From: Streptomyces xylophagus
GTDB taxonomy: Bacteria > Actinomycetota > Actinomycetes > Streptomycetales > Streptomycetaceae
Direction: 5' to 3'
DNA length: 64,000 bases
NCBI RefSeq assembly: GCF_000716435.1
Contig: NZ_JNWO01000014.1
Span: forward strand, 124,001-188,000
Part shown: positions 44,470 to 52,813 of the stretch, piece after piece
How the letters are laid out: each line of letters starts with the position of its first letter
Numbering within the stretch: position 1 is the stretch's first letter
Notes under the pieces: generated by a model
Databases searched by the model: none
Told to the model about the DNA's origin: nothing
What the model saw: the letters and a program-made list of their open reading frames with translations, nothing else
Translations under genes and position numbers: made by a program

Positions 44470-45813
44470 ATGGCACACCTCGAAGACCAGATCCAGGCTG
44501 CCGGAGGCCCATTGGGCCTGCTCCGCAGCGGCCGGTCCGGCGCCTATCCGTTCCCGATCAAGGCAGAGTTCACCAACTGGCGTGACGAGCAGGAGAGTTG
44601 GCGCAACTCGGCGGCGCTGATGGACCTGTCCCACCACATGACCGACCTCACCGTCGAAGGACCCGACTGCTACCGGCTGTTGGCCGACGTCGGCGCCAAC
44701 ACGTTCCAGGGCTTCGGCCCGATGAAGGCCAAGCAGTTCATCGCGGTCAACCACGACGGCCACATGATCGGCGACTGCATCCTCTTCTGCCTCGCCGACC
44801 ACCACGTCCGCCTCGTCGGCCGCCCGCCGGCCCTCAACTGGGTCCAGTTCCACGCCGAGACCGGCGGCTACGACGTCACTCTGCGGCGCGACGAACGCAC
44901 CGCGCAGAACCCGAACGGCCGCGAGTTCTTCCGACTCCAGCTCCAGGGCCCGCACGCCTCGGCGATCTTCGAGAAGGTCAACGGCGGCCCCATGCCGGAC
45001 ATCCCCTTCTTCAGTATGGGCAAGTTCAGCATCGGCAAGCACGAGGTCACCGCCCTCAACCACCGTATGTCCGGCTTCCCCGGGCTTGAGTTCTTCGGCC
45101 CCTACGAGCGCATCGACGACGTGCGCGACGCCATCCTGGAAGCCGGCGAACCCTTCGGAGTCCGTCAGATCGGCGCCCGCGCCTACGCCTCCGTGGCCAC
45201 CGAGTCCGGCTGGATCGCCAACACCGTCCCCGCCGTGTACTCGGGCGAGAGCATGAAGACGTACCGCGAATGGCTCGGTGTCAGGACCTTCGAGGCCAAC
45301 CTCTCCCTCGGCGGCAGCTTCGCCTCCGACAACGTCGAGGACTACTACGTCACCCCCTGGGACCTCGGCTACGGCCACATCCTCAAGTTCGACCACGACT
45401 TCATCGGCCGCGAGGCCCTGGAACGCCGGAAGGGCGAGAAGCACCGCCGGAAGGCGTGGCTGGCCTGGCACCGCGACGATGTCGCCCGCGTCTTCGCCTC
45501 CCAGTACGAGCAGGGCGACCGGCGCTTCAAGCACATCGAGATGCCCGCCGCCTTCTACGCCGCCTCCCAGTTCGACCGCGTCGAGAGCAACGGCCGGCTC
45601 GTCGGCATCTCGACACTGTGCAGCTACACGTCCAACGTCCGCGGCTGGATCTCCGTCGTCATGATCGACGGCGACGTGCACTACGGACAACAGGTCGAAC
45701 TGGTCTGGGGCGAGCCCGGCGGCGGCTCCGCCAACCCCACCGTCGAACGCCACTCCCAGACCACCGTCCGCGCCACCGTCACCCGCAGGCCCTTCGCCGG
45801 CGACAAACGCTGA
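44470..45813 (+). CDS. LigM/DesA-like THF-dependent O-demethylase (copy 3)
   Basis: 447 residues from the ATG at 44470 (GGAG six bases upstream; a longer frame adds low-complexity sequence). This is the closest of the three to LigM: LSHHMTDL (His55-His56), KAKQFIAVNHDGHMIGDCI, GRPPALNWVQFHAETGGYDV with Arg118, and IGARAYASVATESGW with Tyr239. His56, Arg118 and Tyr239 correspond to LigM His60, Arg122 and Tyr247, so the LigM active site appears intact. It should move a methyl group from a methoxy substrate to THF. Followed after a strong hairpin by folE. Confidence 0.9.
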   Translation: MAHLEDQIQAAGGPLGLLRSGRSGAYPFPIKAEFTNWRDEQESWRNSAALMDLSHHMTDLTVEGPDCYRLLADVGANTFQGFGPMKAKQFIAVNHDGHMIGDCILFCLADHHVRLVGRPPALNWVQFHAETGGYDVTLRRDERTAQNPNGREFFRLQLQGPHASAIFEKVNGGPMPDIPFFSMGKFSIGKHEVTALNHRMSGFPGLEFFGPYERIDDVRDAILEAGEPFGVRQIGARAYASVATESGWIANTVPAVYSGESMKTYREWLGVRTFEANLSLGGSFASDNVEDYYVTPWDLGYGHILKFDHDFIGREALERRKGEKHRRKAWLAWHRDDVARVFASQYEQGDRRFKHIEMPAAFYAASQFDRVESNGRLVGISTLCSYTSNVRGWISVVMIDGDVHYGQQVELVWGEPGGGSANPTVERHSQTTVRATVTRRPFAGDKR

Positions 45814-45942
45814 CAACGACCGTCTACGACCTCTCCCCCGCTCCCGAGCCCGTCCGCCCCGCACCTTCGGGCGGAGGGTCGTCCAAGCCCCGTCCGTCGG
45901 AAGGCGCACCGAGAACCCGGTGACCCGAGGGCTCGTCGATCA

Positions 45943-45985
45943 GGGCGGGGCACCAGGCAGGCGGCTCCCGCCTGGTGCCCCGCCC
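45943..45985. terminator. Strong hairpin between demethylase copy 3 and folE
   Basis: A 16-bp perfect inverted repeat: GGGCGGGGCACCAGGC (45943-45958) and GCCTGGTGCCCCGCCC (45970-45985) around an 11-base loop. It ends 67 bp before folE. Probably a terminator or attenuator, so folE may have its own promoter or partial read-through. Confidence 0.75.
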
Positions 45986-46052
45986 GCACTTCCCCAGCGC
46001 CCCTCCCCCACGACTGCGCGAGCACTCGCCCCGACGCAGAGACGGGACACCG

Positions 46053-46655
46053 ATGACGCACCTGGATCCACTCCCCGGACAACCGGTCTCCGCGTTCGAC
46101 ACCAAGCGGGCCGAGGACGCCGTGCGCGAACTGCTGATCGCCGTCGGTGAAGACCCCGACCGGGAAGGACTCCGCGACACGCCCGCGCGCGTGGCGAAGG
46201 CGTACCAAGAACTCCTGGCCGGGTTGCGGCAGGAGCCCGAAGACGTGCTGACCACCGTGTTCGAACTCAGCCACGACGAGATGATCCTCGTCAAGGACAT
46301 AGAGATCGTCAGCCTGTGCGAGCACCATCTCCTGCCCTTCCGGGGAAGGGTTCACGTCGGGTACATCCCCGCCGCGAACGGCCGGATCACCGGACTGTCC
46401 AAGCTGGCACGGCTGGTGGAGGTGTACGCACGCCGACTCCAGGTCCAGGAACGCCTGACCGGACAGATCGCCGACGCCCTGATGGGCATCCTGGACGCGC
46501 GCGGCGCCATCGTGGTCGTCGAGGCCGAGCACATGTGCATGTCGGCCCGCGGCATCCGCAAACCCGGGGCCCGGACGACGACATCCGCCGTACGCGGCCA
46601 ACTGCGCCGGCCCGCGACGCGCGCCGAAGCGATGAGCCTCATCCTGACTCGCTGA
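46053..46655 (+). CDS. folE: GTP cyclohydrolase I (FolE)
   Basis: 200 residues. The zinc site CEHHLLPF (Cys89, His91, His92) and Cys162 (HMCMSARGI) are present, with [21 protein letters not shown] and the [10 protein letters not shown] segment. It catalyses the first committed step of folate (pterin) synthesis from GTP. The ATG at 46053 gives a normal family length. It supports the reading that the island builds its own THF pool. Site t2 and demethylase copy 3 lie upstream on the same strand. Confidence 0.96.
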   Translation: MTHLDPLPGQPVSAFDTKRAEDAVRELLIAVGEDPDREGLRDTPARVAKAYQELLAGLRQEPEDVLTTVFELSHDEMILVKDIEIVSLCEHHLLPFRGRVHVGYIPAANGRITGLSKLARLVEVYARRLQVQERLTGQIADALMGILDARGAIVVVEAEHMCMSARGIRKPGARTTTSAVRGQLRRPATRAEAMSLILTR

Positions 46656-46925
46656 CCACAGCGCCCGTGATCAGTGAGCTCCCGCCACGAACTCAGCCTG
46701 CCGCGCCTGGGATTCACCTCGCAGCCCTCGCCGTCGGCGTGAGCGGAACCGCGGGAGAGCCCGGGAAGGCTTCGCCACCTGGCCGGCAACTCCTGGCGAC
46801 CGATCCCGTCCACCTGGCGCGCCGCGAGGCATCGACGCTGGAGCCGACGGCCTCCTCGACACCTTCGGGCGCCCCGCGGTTCGCCGTTCAACGCAGCTGC
46901 CGACCCCGCTCCTTGACTTGGCCGA

Positions 46926-47879
46926 TCAGCCCTCCGTATCGCAATACAGGGGCGCGGTATCCGCGTTGGCCTTGGTCACCAGACGGGCATCGATGTGTTC
47001 GATCTTGTTCGTCTCCTCCTTGCGGAGCAGGGCGAGCGTGTGTGTCACTGCCAGTGCTCCCAAGTCCCGGACCGAGTTGGAGACCGTCGCCGCGAACTTC
47101 CCGTCCTTGAGCGCGGCGAGTCCCTGGTCGGTGCCGTTGACGGTCACGATCTTCACGCCGTACGCGCCCGCCGCATCGAACGCTTGCCGCACACCGAAGG
47201 CCATGTCCTCGTTGGCTACGAACGCGTACTGGAGGTCGGGGTGAGCCTGGATCATCCTGGCCGCGGCGGCCTTGGCCGTCGCCCGGTCGAACATGCCCCG
47301 CTCGTTCCCCACCAACTGAACGTCGCCTGCCAGGTTCTTGGTGAATCCGTCGACCATCAAGTTGGACGATGTACTCCCGTCGCCGGAGATGACACCGGCC
47401 TTGACAGGTTTTCCGGCGGCGGCGGCGTCGACCCATTGGGCGTCCAACTTGCCTATCCCGGGCAGGTCGCTGATGACGGCACCAAGGATCTTGCTGTCGT
47501 CCGAAGGCGTCACCGCGATCAGACTGATGGGTATCTTCGCTTTCTGCGCTGCGGCGATGTCGGCGTCCAGGGCACTGGCGTCCACGCTGAGCAGGACGAT
47601 GGCGTCGACCTTGTGCGCGATCATGTCCCGCACGTTGCGCAGTTCCGCGGACTTGCTCCCGTTCGAGTCGGCGGTCCGCAGTTTTGCCAGGTTGTTCGAT
47701 GTGGTCTTCGTGATCGCCGTCTGCAAGCAGGCGTGGAACGAAGTGGTACCCCCATTGATGAACCCTAAGACGACTGGGCCGGTGGTGTGGGTGCTGTCGG
47801 TGGGATCCAGAGTGCATCCGGTTGCCAGGAGGCCGAGGCCAACGGCGGTTGCGAGCAGTCGTCTGTTGGACAGGGGCAT
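46926..47879 (-). CDS. Solitary sugar-type ABC substrate-binding lipoprotein
   Basis: 317 residues from the ATG at 47879. Lipoprotein signal with Cys22 (LLATGC), then a type-I binding fold of the Peripla_BP_4 kind (VVLGFINGGTTSFHACLQ, VDAIVLLSVDASALD, AFVANEDMAFGVRQAFDAAG). No permease or ATPase gene adjoins it. It may feed the CUT2 importer at 29770-32402 or act as a sensor. Operator site g lies 194 bp upstream, which ties it to the same LacI regulon. Confidence 0.88.
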   Translation of the reverse strand: MPLSNRRLLATAVGLGLLATGCTLDPTDSTHTTGPVVLGFINGGTTSFHACLQTAITKTTSNNLAKLRTADSNGSKSAELRNVRDMIAHKVDAIVLLSVDASALDADIAAAQKAKIPISLIAVTPSDDSKILGAVISDLPGIGKLDAQWVDAAAAGKPVKAGVISGDGSTSSNLMVDGFTKNLAGDVQLVGNERGMFDRATAKAAAARMIQAHPDLQYAFVANEDMAFGVRQAFDAAGAYGVKIVTVNGTDQGLAALKDGKFAATVSNSVRDLGALAVTHTLALLRKEETNKIEHIDARLVTKANADTAPLYCDTEG

Positions 47880-48072
47880 GAGAAGGGAGCCTTTCTGCTG
47901 CGCGTGACGTCGGTGTCGAGGCAGACAGCGCTGGGCTGGACTGGTGCAGGGGAACCCTGCGATGGGGGACGAGGTACGGGGTTGTCGGCGGTACTTCGGG
48001 GTCGGCGTAGGCATCGCCGGTCAGCATCTGCACCGAGCCAGTACCGACCAGGCCGACGTTGGCCCAGCCAGG

Positions 48073-48090
48073 AACTGGAACGTTCTAGTG
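48073..48090. promoter_or_regulatory. LacI-type operator, site g
   Basis: AACTGGAACGTTCTAGTG, centred on AACGTT, 194 bp upstream of the solitary binding protein. It fits the island consensus with central CG and a TCTAGTG right arm. Confidence 0.6.
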
Positions 48091-48267
48091 ACAACGCAGA
48101 AAAATCCTTCTCCGCGTGATTGACATGATGGGGACGGGGGCAAGATCGATAGCCGAATTGGCCCAGGCGGAAGCTAGCAGAGTGAATCTCAGGGCGGCGA
48201 GGGCACGGTAGCGCAATCTTTGCTTGCGTTCCGCGCACACTTGCCCGTCCGCAACGCCTGATCCGGC

Positions 48268-48345
48268 GTCCTCACCAGCGTGGCCGCGTCGGCCGCCACC
48301 GCGGCCGGCATCGGATTCCTCACCCGGCAGGCCGCCAAGCGCTGA
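48268..48345 (+). pseudogene. 3' fragment of an MFS transporter gene
   Basis: It reads LTSVAASAATAAGIGFLTRQ and a few more residues to a TGA, matching the C-terminus of the MFS protein at 1815-3032 (LTSVAVLAAAAAGIGFLTRN). The DNA match is strong, including 29 bases in a row around the GIGFLTR codons. There is no upstream MFS sequence, so it is a leftover of a paralogue, truncated at its 5' side. Confidence 0.8.
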
Positions 48346-48504
48346 TTCCGCGTCACGAGGGGTGGCGAACAAGCCAACGGGTGGCCTGACAAGGGCAGTT
48401 GGGGCCCACGGGGCGCATGAGTCGAGCCCCGGAGGAATAACGTGGGTGTCCACGACCGATGTTCGACGGTTTCGTGGTTTCGCCGCGTACGCACAGGAGC
48501 GTCC

Positions 48505-49320
48505 ATGACTGATGAGGCAGCGAACTCCGAGCAGGATGCGCTTTCCAGGTTCGACACAACGGTGCCGCAGTCGGCCCGGATCTGGAACTACTGGCTGGGA
48601 GGAAAGGACAACTACGAGGTCGACCGGGTGGCAGGTGACGCGTTCCGCGAGATCTTCCCCGGCATCGAGACCGGAGCCCGCGCCGCCCGGTACTTCCTCG
48701 CCCGCGCCGTCCGTCATCTGGCCGCCGAGGAGGGCATCCGGCAGTTCCTCGACATAGGCACCGGACTGCCCAGCGTGGACAACACCCACGAGATCGCCCA
48801 GCGGGTGGTCCCCGAGTGCCGGATCGTCTACGTCGACAACGACCCGCTGGTGCTGGCACACGCCCGCGCGCTGCTCACCAGCACCCCGGAGGGCGTCACC
48901 AACTACGTCGACGCCGACCTCCGCGACCCGGACACCATCGTGCGGGAGGCCGCGAAGACGCTGGACTTCGACCAGCCCGTCGCCCTCATGCTGATGGGCA
49001 TCCTCGGCCACATCGAGGACTACGACGAGGCGCGCTCGATCGTACGGCGCCTGGTGGCCGCCCTGCCGTCCGGCAGCTACCTCGTGCAGTACGACAGCAC
49101 CGACACCAGCGAGGCCTACGTCGACGCCATCCGGCAGTACAACGAGGGCGGTTCGATCCCGTACATCCTCCGCAGCCCCGAGCAGATCGCGGGCTTCTTC
49201 GAGGGGCTGGAGCTGATCGAACCGGGCGTCGCGTCGTGCTCACGCTGGCGTCCCGACGACAGCGCCTGGGGCCTGCCCGCCGAAGTGCACCAGTACGGCG
49301 GCGTCGCCTTCAAGCGCTGA
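48505..49320 (+). CDS. SAM-dependent methyltransferase, DUF574 family
   Basis: 271 residues from the ATG at 48505 with AGGAG upstream. The DUF574 (Methyltransf_19) pattern is clear: SARIWNYWLGGKDNYEVDR, FLDIGTGLPSVDNTHEIAQ (SAM motif I), IVYVDNDPLVLAHARALL and LMLMGILGHI. Many Streptomyces carry dozens of these next to XRE/DUF5753 genes, as here. The methyl acceptor is unknown. Confidence 0.93.
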   Translation: MTDEAANSEQDALSRFDTTVPQSARIWNYWLGGKDNYEVDRVAGDAFREIFPGIETGARAARYFLARAVRHLAAEEGIRQFLDIGTGLPSVDNTHEIAQRVVPECRIVYVDNDPLVLAHARALLTSTPEGVTNYVDADLRDPDTIVREAAKTLDFDQPVALMLMGILGHIEDYDEARSIVRRLVAALPSGSYLVQYDSTDTSEAYVDAIRQYNEGGSIPYILRSPEQIAGFFEGLELIEPGVASCSRWRPDDSAWGLPAEVHQYGGVAFKR

Positions 49321-49356
49321 ACGCACGGTCCACCCCCCGTCCGCCCACGTCCCGGA

Positions 49357-50265
49357 TCACGTCTCCTGAAGGATGCGATGCAGGATCGTCGGAGTCTCGT
49401 CCGGCGATTCCGCCTCCACCACCAGGCGGTTCATGACATCCCAGTAGCACTCGATCTCGTTCGGCTTGTCGGGATAGAGGGCGGTGACGCGCTGCTCGAG
49501 GTAGACCATGTCGGGCAGCCGTCCGCCGGGCAGCCGCAGGATGGTCACCGGACCGGCTTCCGCCGCGTGGCCACCGGCCAGGAACGGCATGACCTGGACG
49601 GTGACCTGCGGAAGCCGGCAGATCTCGATGAGATGCCTCAACTGGGCCCGCATCGTGCGGATACCGCCCACCGGTCGGCGCAGCGCCGCCTCGTCGATCA
49701 CGGCCCAGAGCTGTGCCGCCGGCCGCCTGCGCAGAATCCGCTGCCGTGTCATCCGCAGCTTCACGCGCCGGTCGAGCTCCTCCCCACCACTGCCCGCGTG
49801 GGCAAGCCTGATGGAGGCGCGCGCGTAGTCGGGGGTCTGCAGCAGCGGGGGAACGCGCTGGACCTCGAAGCAGCGGATGAGACTCGCCGCCTGTTCGGCC
49901 CCGAGGTAGGCCTGCGTCCACGGGGGCACCACGTCGTTGAAGTACTGCCACCAGGCAGGGGAGTTGGCCTCCTCGGCCAGTGTGAGCAGGGTGGCGCGCT
50001 CGGCCTCGTCCGTGACGCCGTAGAGGGTGAGCAGATCGGCCACGTCACGGAGTTTGAAGCCGTGCCGGCCGGCCTCCATGCGGCTGATCTTGGACCGGGA
50101 GGCGCGGATGACGTATCCCGCCGCCTCACGGGCGATGGCCAGGTCCTCCCGCAGATCGCGCAGCCGCGCGCCCAGTACCAGGCGCGCCAGCATCGGACCG
50201 GCCGACTGGTCGTCCAGGACCCCGCTGTCGGACGGTGTGGTTAAGAAGGCCTCATCGGAGCCCAT
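49357..50265 (-). CDS. XRE regulator with DUF5753 effector domain
   Basis: 302 residues from the ATG at 50265 (AGGGAG upstream; the longer frame adds 14 doubtful residues). N-terminal helix-turn-helix with LGARLRDLREDLAIAREAAG and SRSKISRMEAGRHGFKLRDV, then a DUF5753 domain (YLGAEQAASLIRCFEVQRVP, LLQTPDYARA, PFLAGGHAAEAGPVTIL). This BldB-partner-like pairing is widespread in streptomycetes and often concerns development or secondary metabolism. Convergent with the DUF574 gene. Confidence 0.92.
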   Translation of the reverse strand: MGSDEAFLTTPSDSGVLDDQSAGPMLARLVLGARLRDLREDLAIAREAAGYVIRASRSKISRMEAGRHGFKLRDVADLLTLYGVTDEAERATLLTLAEEANSPAWWQYFNDVVPPWTQAYLGAEQAASLIRCFEVQRVPPLLQTPDYARASIRLAHAGSGGEELDRRVKLRMTRQRILRRRPAAQLWAVIDEAALRRPVGGIRTMRAQLRHLIEICRLPQVTVQVMPFLAGGHAAEAGPVTILRLPGGRLPDMVYLEQRVTALYPDKPNEIECYWDVMNRLVVEAESPDETPTILHRILQET

Positions 50266-50594
50266 GGGCAATCTCCCTGCGGTGAACGGGACCTTGCACG
50301 CGTACATGCGTTGAAGCCAGCCATCCTAGGGGCTGTCGGGTACCCGATCCCCGAGTCGTGCGAATGATCTCCGCCTTTGCTGCCAGGCCGACATGGGGAC
50401 ATTTCCTATACGATTTAACGCGCGACCGAGCCTCTCGATGCCCCTCGACGCCTCTCGACGCAGCGGCCGCGGCACCTCCAGGGGCATAACACCCCTACCC
50501 ACGGCACCTATTCGTGCCGCAAGTCTTGACGCGTACGCGTTCCTCCCCCACGATCGCCGCATCGATTTCCTATCTGATTCTTCAGGGGTGGGGC
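50266..50594. other. Promoter region of the rhamnose-like ABC operon
   Basis: About 330 bp. It contains two copies of ATTTCCTATNNGATT (50401-50415 and 50565-50579) and a perfect 12-bp palindrome ACGCGTACGCGT (50529-50540) overlapping a TTGACG hexamer that could be a -35 box. No gene seen. Confidence 0.5.
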
Positions 50595-51686
50595 ATGCGC
50601 TTCCCAACCAGATCTGTCCTGCCCGGAGTTGTCGCAGTCGTGCTGCTGGCGACGGGGACGGCGGCCTGTACCTACAAGAACTCGGGTGCCCAGTCCGGCG
50701 GTCAGGCCACGCCTGCTGCTCGGACGGGCGGCGGCGCCGAACTCGGGGACGCCTCCGGGACCAAGGTCGCCCTCGTGCCGGGCGGCGCCCACCCGTACTT
50801 CCAGCCCTGGAAGACAGCGGGCGCCGCCGCGAAGAAGACGTACGGTCTCGGGGCCGTCGCCTTCGACGAGACGGCCGAGTGGGACCAGCAGAAGCAGAAC
50901 AACCTGCTGTCCACGCTGGCGGCGCGCGGCTACAACGCGTTCGGGGTGTTCGGCGTCTCCCCCACCGACATCAACTCGACCTTCGCGGACCTCAAGTCGC
51001 AGGGTTTCCCGGTGGCTTCGCTGGGGTCCTGCCCGGCCGGAGACAAGGACGACGCCGACTTCTGTCTCTCCACGGACGTCCAACTCGCCGCCTACAAGGC
51101 CGCGAAGGCGGCGATCGCGGCCATGGGCGGCAAGGGCACCCTGGTCCACCTGACCGGCAACAACGTCGACGCCAATACCCAGTTGAGGATCAAGGGCGTC
51201 GCTCAGGCCGTGAAGGAGTCGGGCGGCAAGGTGAAGCTCCTGCAGACCATCACCGACATCGACACGGACCTGCAGACCGCGCAGAAGGCGGTGTCCGACC
51301 TGATGGCGGCCAAGGGCGGCCAGATCACCGGCATCGTCGCCACCGCCTACAACCCGGCCGTCGCCGCCGCGGACGTCGTCAAGTCCACCGGGTCGAAGGC
51401 GAAGGTCATCGCCATCGACGACGACGCCAAGATCCTCAGCGGTATCGAGCAGGGCACGGTCACGGCCACCGTGGTCCAGAACCCGGTCGGGCAGGCCGAG
51501 ATCGGGACCTGGGCGCTGGCGCTGCTGCAGACGAAGCAGTGCACCGTGCGCTCCCCCGGCGTCGAGGTGGACTCCGGTTCGTTCGTCGTCACCAAGGCGA
51601 ACGTCTCCGGCTACGACAAGGCGCGGCAGGCGAAGACCGCGCAGCTGAAGCAGGAGTTCGCCGACAAGATCCTCTCCTGCGGCTGA
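50595..51686 (+). CDS. CUT2-type ABC importer, substrate-binding lipoprotein (RhaS-like)
   Basis: 363 residues from the ATG at 50595. Lipoprotein signal with Cys25 (LLATGTAAC), then a type-I binding fold with VALVPGGAHPYFQPWKTAG, AFGVFGVSPTDINS and GIVATAYNPAVAAAD. The first gene of an operon that encodes a MR/MLE enzyme, two permeases, an ATPase and a RhaM-like mutarotase. Resembles rhamnose-type CUT2 binding proteins. L-rhamnose or a related deoxy sugar or sugar acid is the likely ligand (inference). Confidence 0.9.
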   Translation: MRFPTRSVLPGVVAVVLLATGTAACTYKNSGAQSGGQATPAARTGGGAELGDASGTKVALVPGGAHPYFQPWKTAGAAAKKTYGLGAVAFDETAEWDQQKQNNLLSTLAARGYNAFGVFGVSPTDINSTFADLKSQGFPVASLGSCPAGDKDDADFCLSTDVQLAAYKAAKAAIAAMGGKGTLVHLTGNNVDANTQLRIKGVAQAVKESGGKVKLLQTITDIDTDLQTAQKAVSDLMAAKGGQITGIVATAYNPAVAAADVVKSTGSKAKVIAIDDDAKILSGIEQGTVTATVVQNPVGQAEIGTWALALLQTKQCTVRSPGVEVDSGSFVVTKANVSGYDKARQAKTAQLKQEFADKILSCG

Positions 51687-51721
51687 TCGCCGACCCCCAC
51701 GACAGAAATCGGAATCGCCGG

Positions 51722-52813
51722 ATGAGCAGCATCATCACGACCGCGACCGCCAGGCTGGTCGACATCGCCGTCGAGCAGGACCGTACCGACGCGGTGCAGT
51801 CGTTCGTCAAACAGGAGACGGTCCTGGTCGACCTGGAGACGGCCGAAGGCGTCACGGGAACGGGCTACTCCTACACCATCGGCACCGGCGGCACGTCCGT
51901 ACTCGCCCTGCTGCGCGACCACTTGCTGCCCGCGCTCGTCGGACAGGACGCCCGCAACGTCGAGGCGCTGTGGCAGCGGCTGTTCGCGCTGACCCGGGCG
52001 ACCACCACCGGGGCCATCACCTCGCTCGCGCTCGCCGCCGTGGACACCGCCCTGTGGGACGTGCGCTGCAAACGGGCGGGCGAACCGCTGTGGCGGCTGG
52101 CCGGCGGGCACCGTCAGGAGGTGCCGGTCTACGACACCGAGGGCGGCTGGCTCCATCTGAGCGCCGAGGAGTTGGTCAAAGGCGCCCTGCGCGCACAGGA
52201 GTTGGGGTGGGCCGGCGTCAAGATCAAGGTGGGCCGGCCGCATCCCGCCGAGGACGCGGAACGGCTGCGCGCGGTCCGCGAAGCCGTCGGCCCCTCGCTG
52301 CACATCATGACCGACGCCAACCAGTCCCAGACGGCGTCCTCCGTCCTCCGGCTCGCGGCGGCGCTGGAGCCGTACGACCCGTACTGGCTGGAGGAGCCGC
52401 TGCCCGCCGACGACATCAGCGGTCACGTCCGGCTCGCGGCGGCGACCCAAATCCCCGTCGCCGTAGGGGAGTCCATGTACTCGCTGATGCAGTTCCGCAG
52501 CTATCTGGAGGCCGGTGCCGCCTCCGTCGTACAGGTCGACGCCGCCCGGATCGGTGGCATCACACCGTGGTTGAAGGTCGCGCACCTGGCGGAGAGTCAC
52601 AACGTCGCGGTCTGCCCGCACTTCCTGATGGAGCTGCACGTCAGCCTCGCCGCCGCGGTGCCGAACGGCCAATACGTCGAGTACATCCCGCAGTTGAGGG
52701 CGGTGACCCGGACCGAGCTGACCATCCGCGACGGGATGGCGATCGCTCCCGACGTACCGGGCATCGGCATCGACTGGGACCCGGACGCGCTGGACGACCG
52801 GAGGGTGGCATGA
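51722..52813 (+). CDS. Enolase-superfamily (MR/MLE) sugar-acid dehydratase-like
   Basis: 363 residues. The MR-subgroup catalytic set is present: Lys167 and Lys169 (VKIKVG), metal ligands Asp198 (TDANQ), Glu224 (WLEEP) and Glu250 (VGES), and the Asp273/His300 dyad (QVDAARIGG, CPHF). The C-terminal PHFLMELHVSLAAAVP segment resembles galactarate/talarate dehydratases and relatives acting on aldonic or aldaric acids. Its stop overlaps the first permease start (ATGA). With RhaM nearby, a rhamnonate/fuconate-type substrate is plausible; the exact acid cannot be told. Confidence 0.87.
   Translation: MSSIITTATARLVDIAVEQDRTDAVQSFVKQETVLVDLETAEGVTGTGYSYTIGTGGTSVLALLRDHLLPALVGQDARNVEALWQRLFALTRATTTGAITSLALAAVDTALWDVRCKRAGEPLWRLAGGHRQEVPVYDTEGGWLHLSAEELVKGALRAQELGWAGVKIKVGRPHPAEDAERLRAVREAVGPSLHIMTDANQSQTASSVLRLAAALEPYDPYWLEEPLPADDISGHVRLAAATQIPVAVGESMYSLMQFRSYLEAGAASVVQVDAARIGGITPWLKVAHLAESHNVAVCPHFLMELHVSLAAAVPNGQYVEYIPQLRAVTRTELTIRDGMAIAPDVPGIGIDWDPDALDDRRVA

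Larger units (their letters stand above)
47880..48504. other. Intergenic region with site g and an MFS gene fragment
   Basis: About 625 bp. It contains operator site g (48073-48090), an 11-mer AAGCTAGCAGA (48171-48181) that also occurs next to site d (39922-39932), and the MFS 3' fragment. No intact gene seen. Confidence 0.6.

Noticed and set aside
24384..45813. Reading the three GcvT-fold genes as glycine-cleavage T-proteins
   Set aside because: No gcvH, gcvP or lpd is near, the proteins are longer than usual GcvT, and two match LigM from end to end.
48141..48156. An eighth LacI-type operator near an ATCGAT core
   Set aside because: It has the central ATCGAT but neither CTA/TAG arm, so it is too weak to list.
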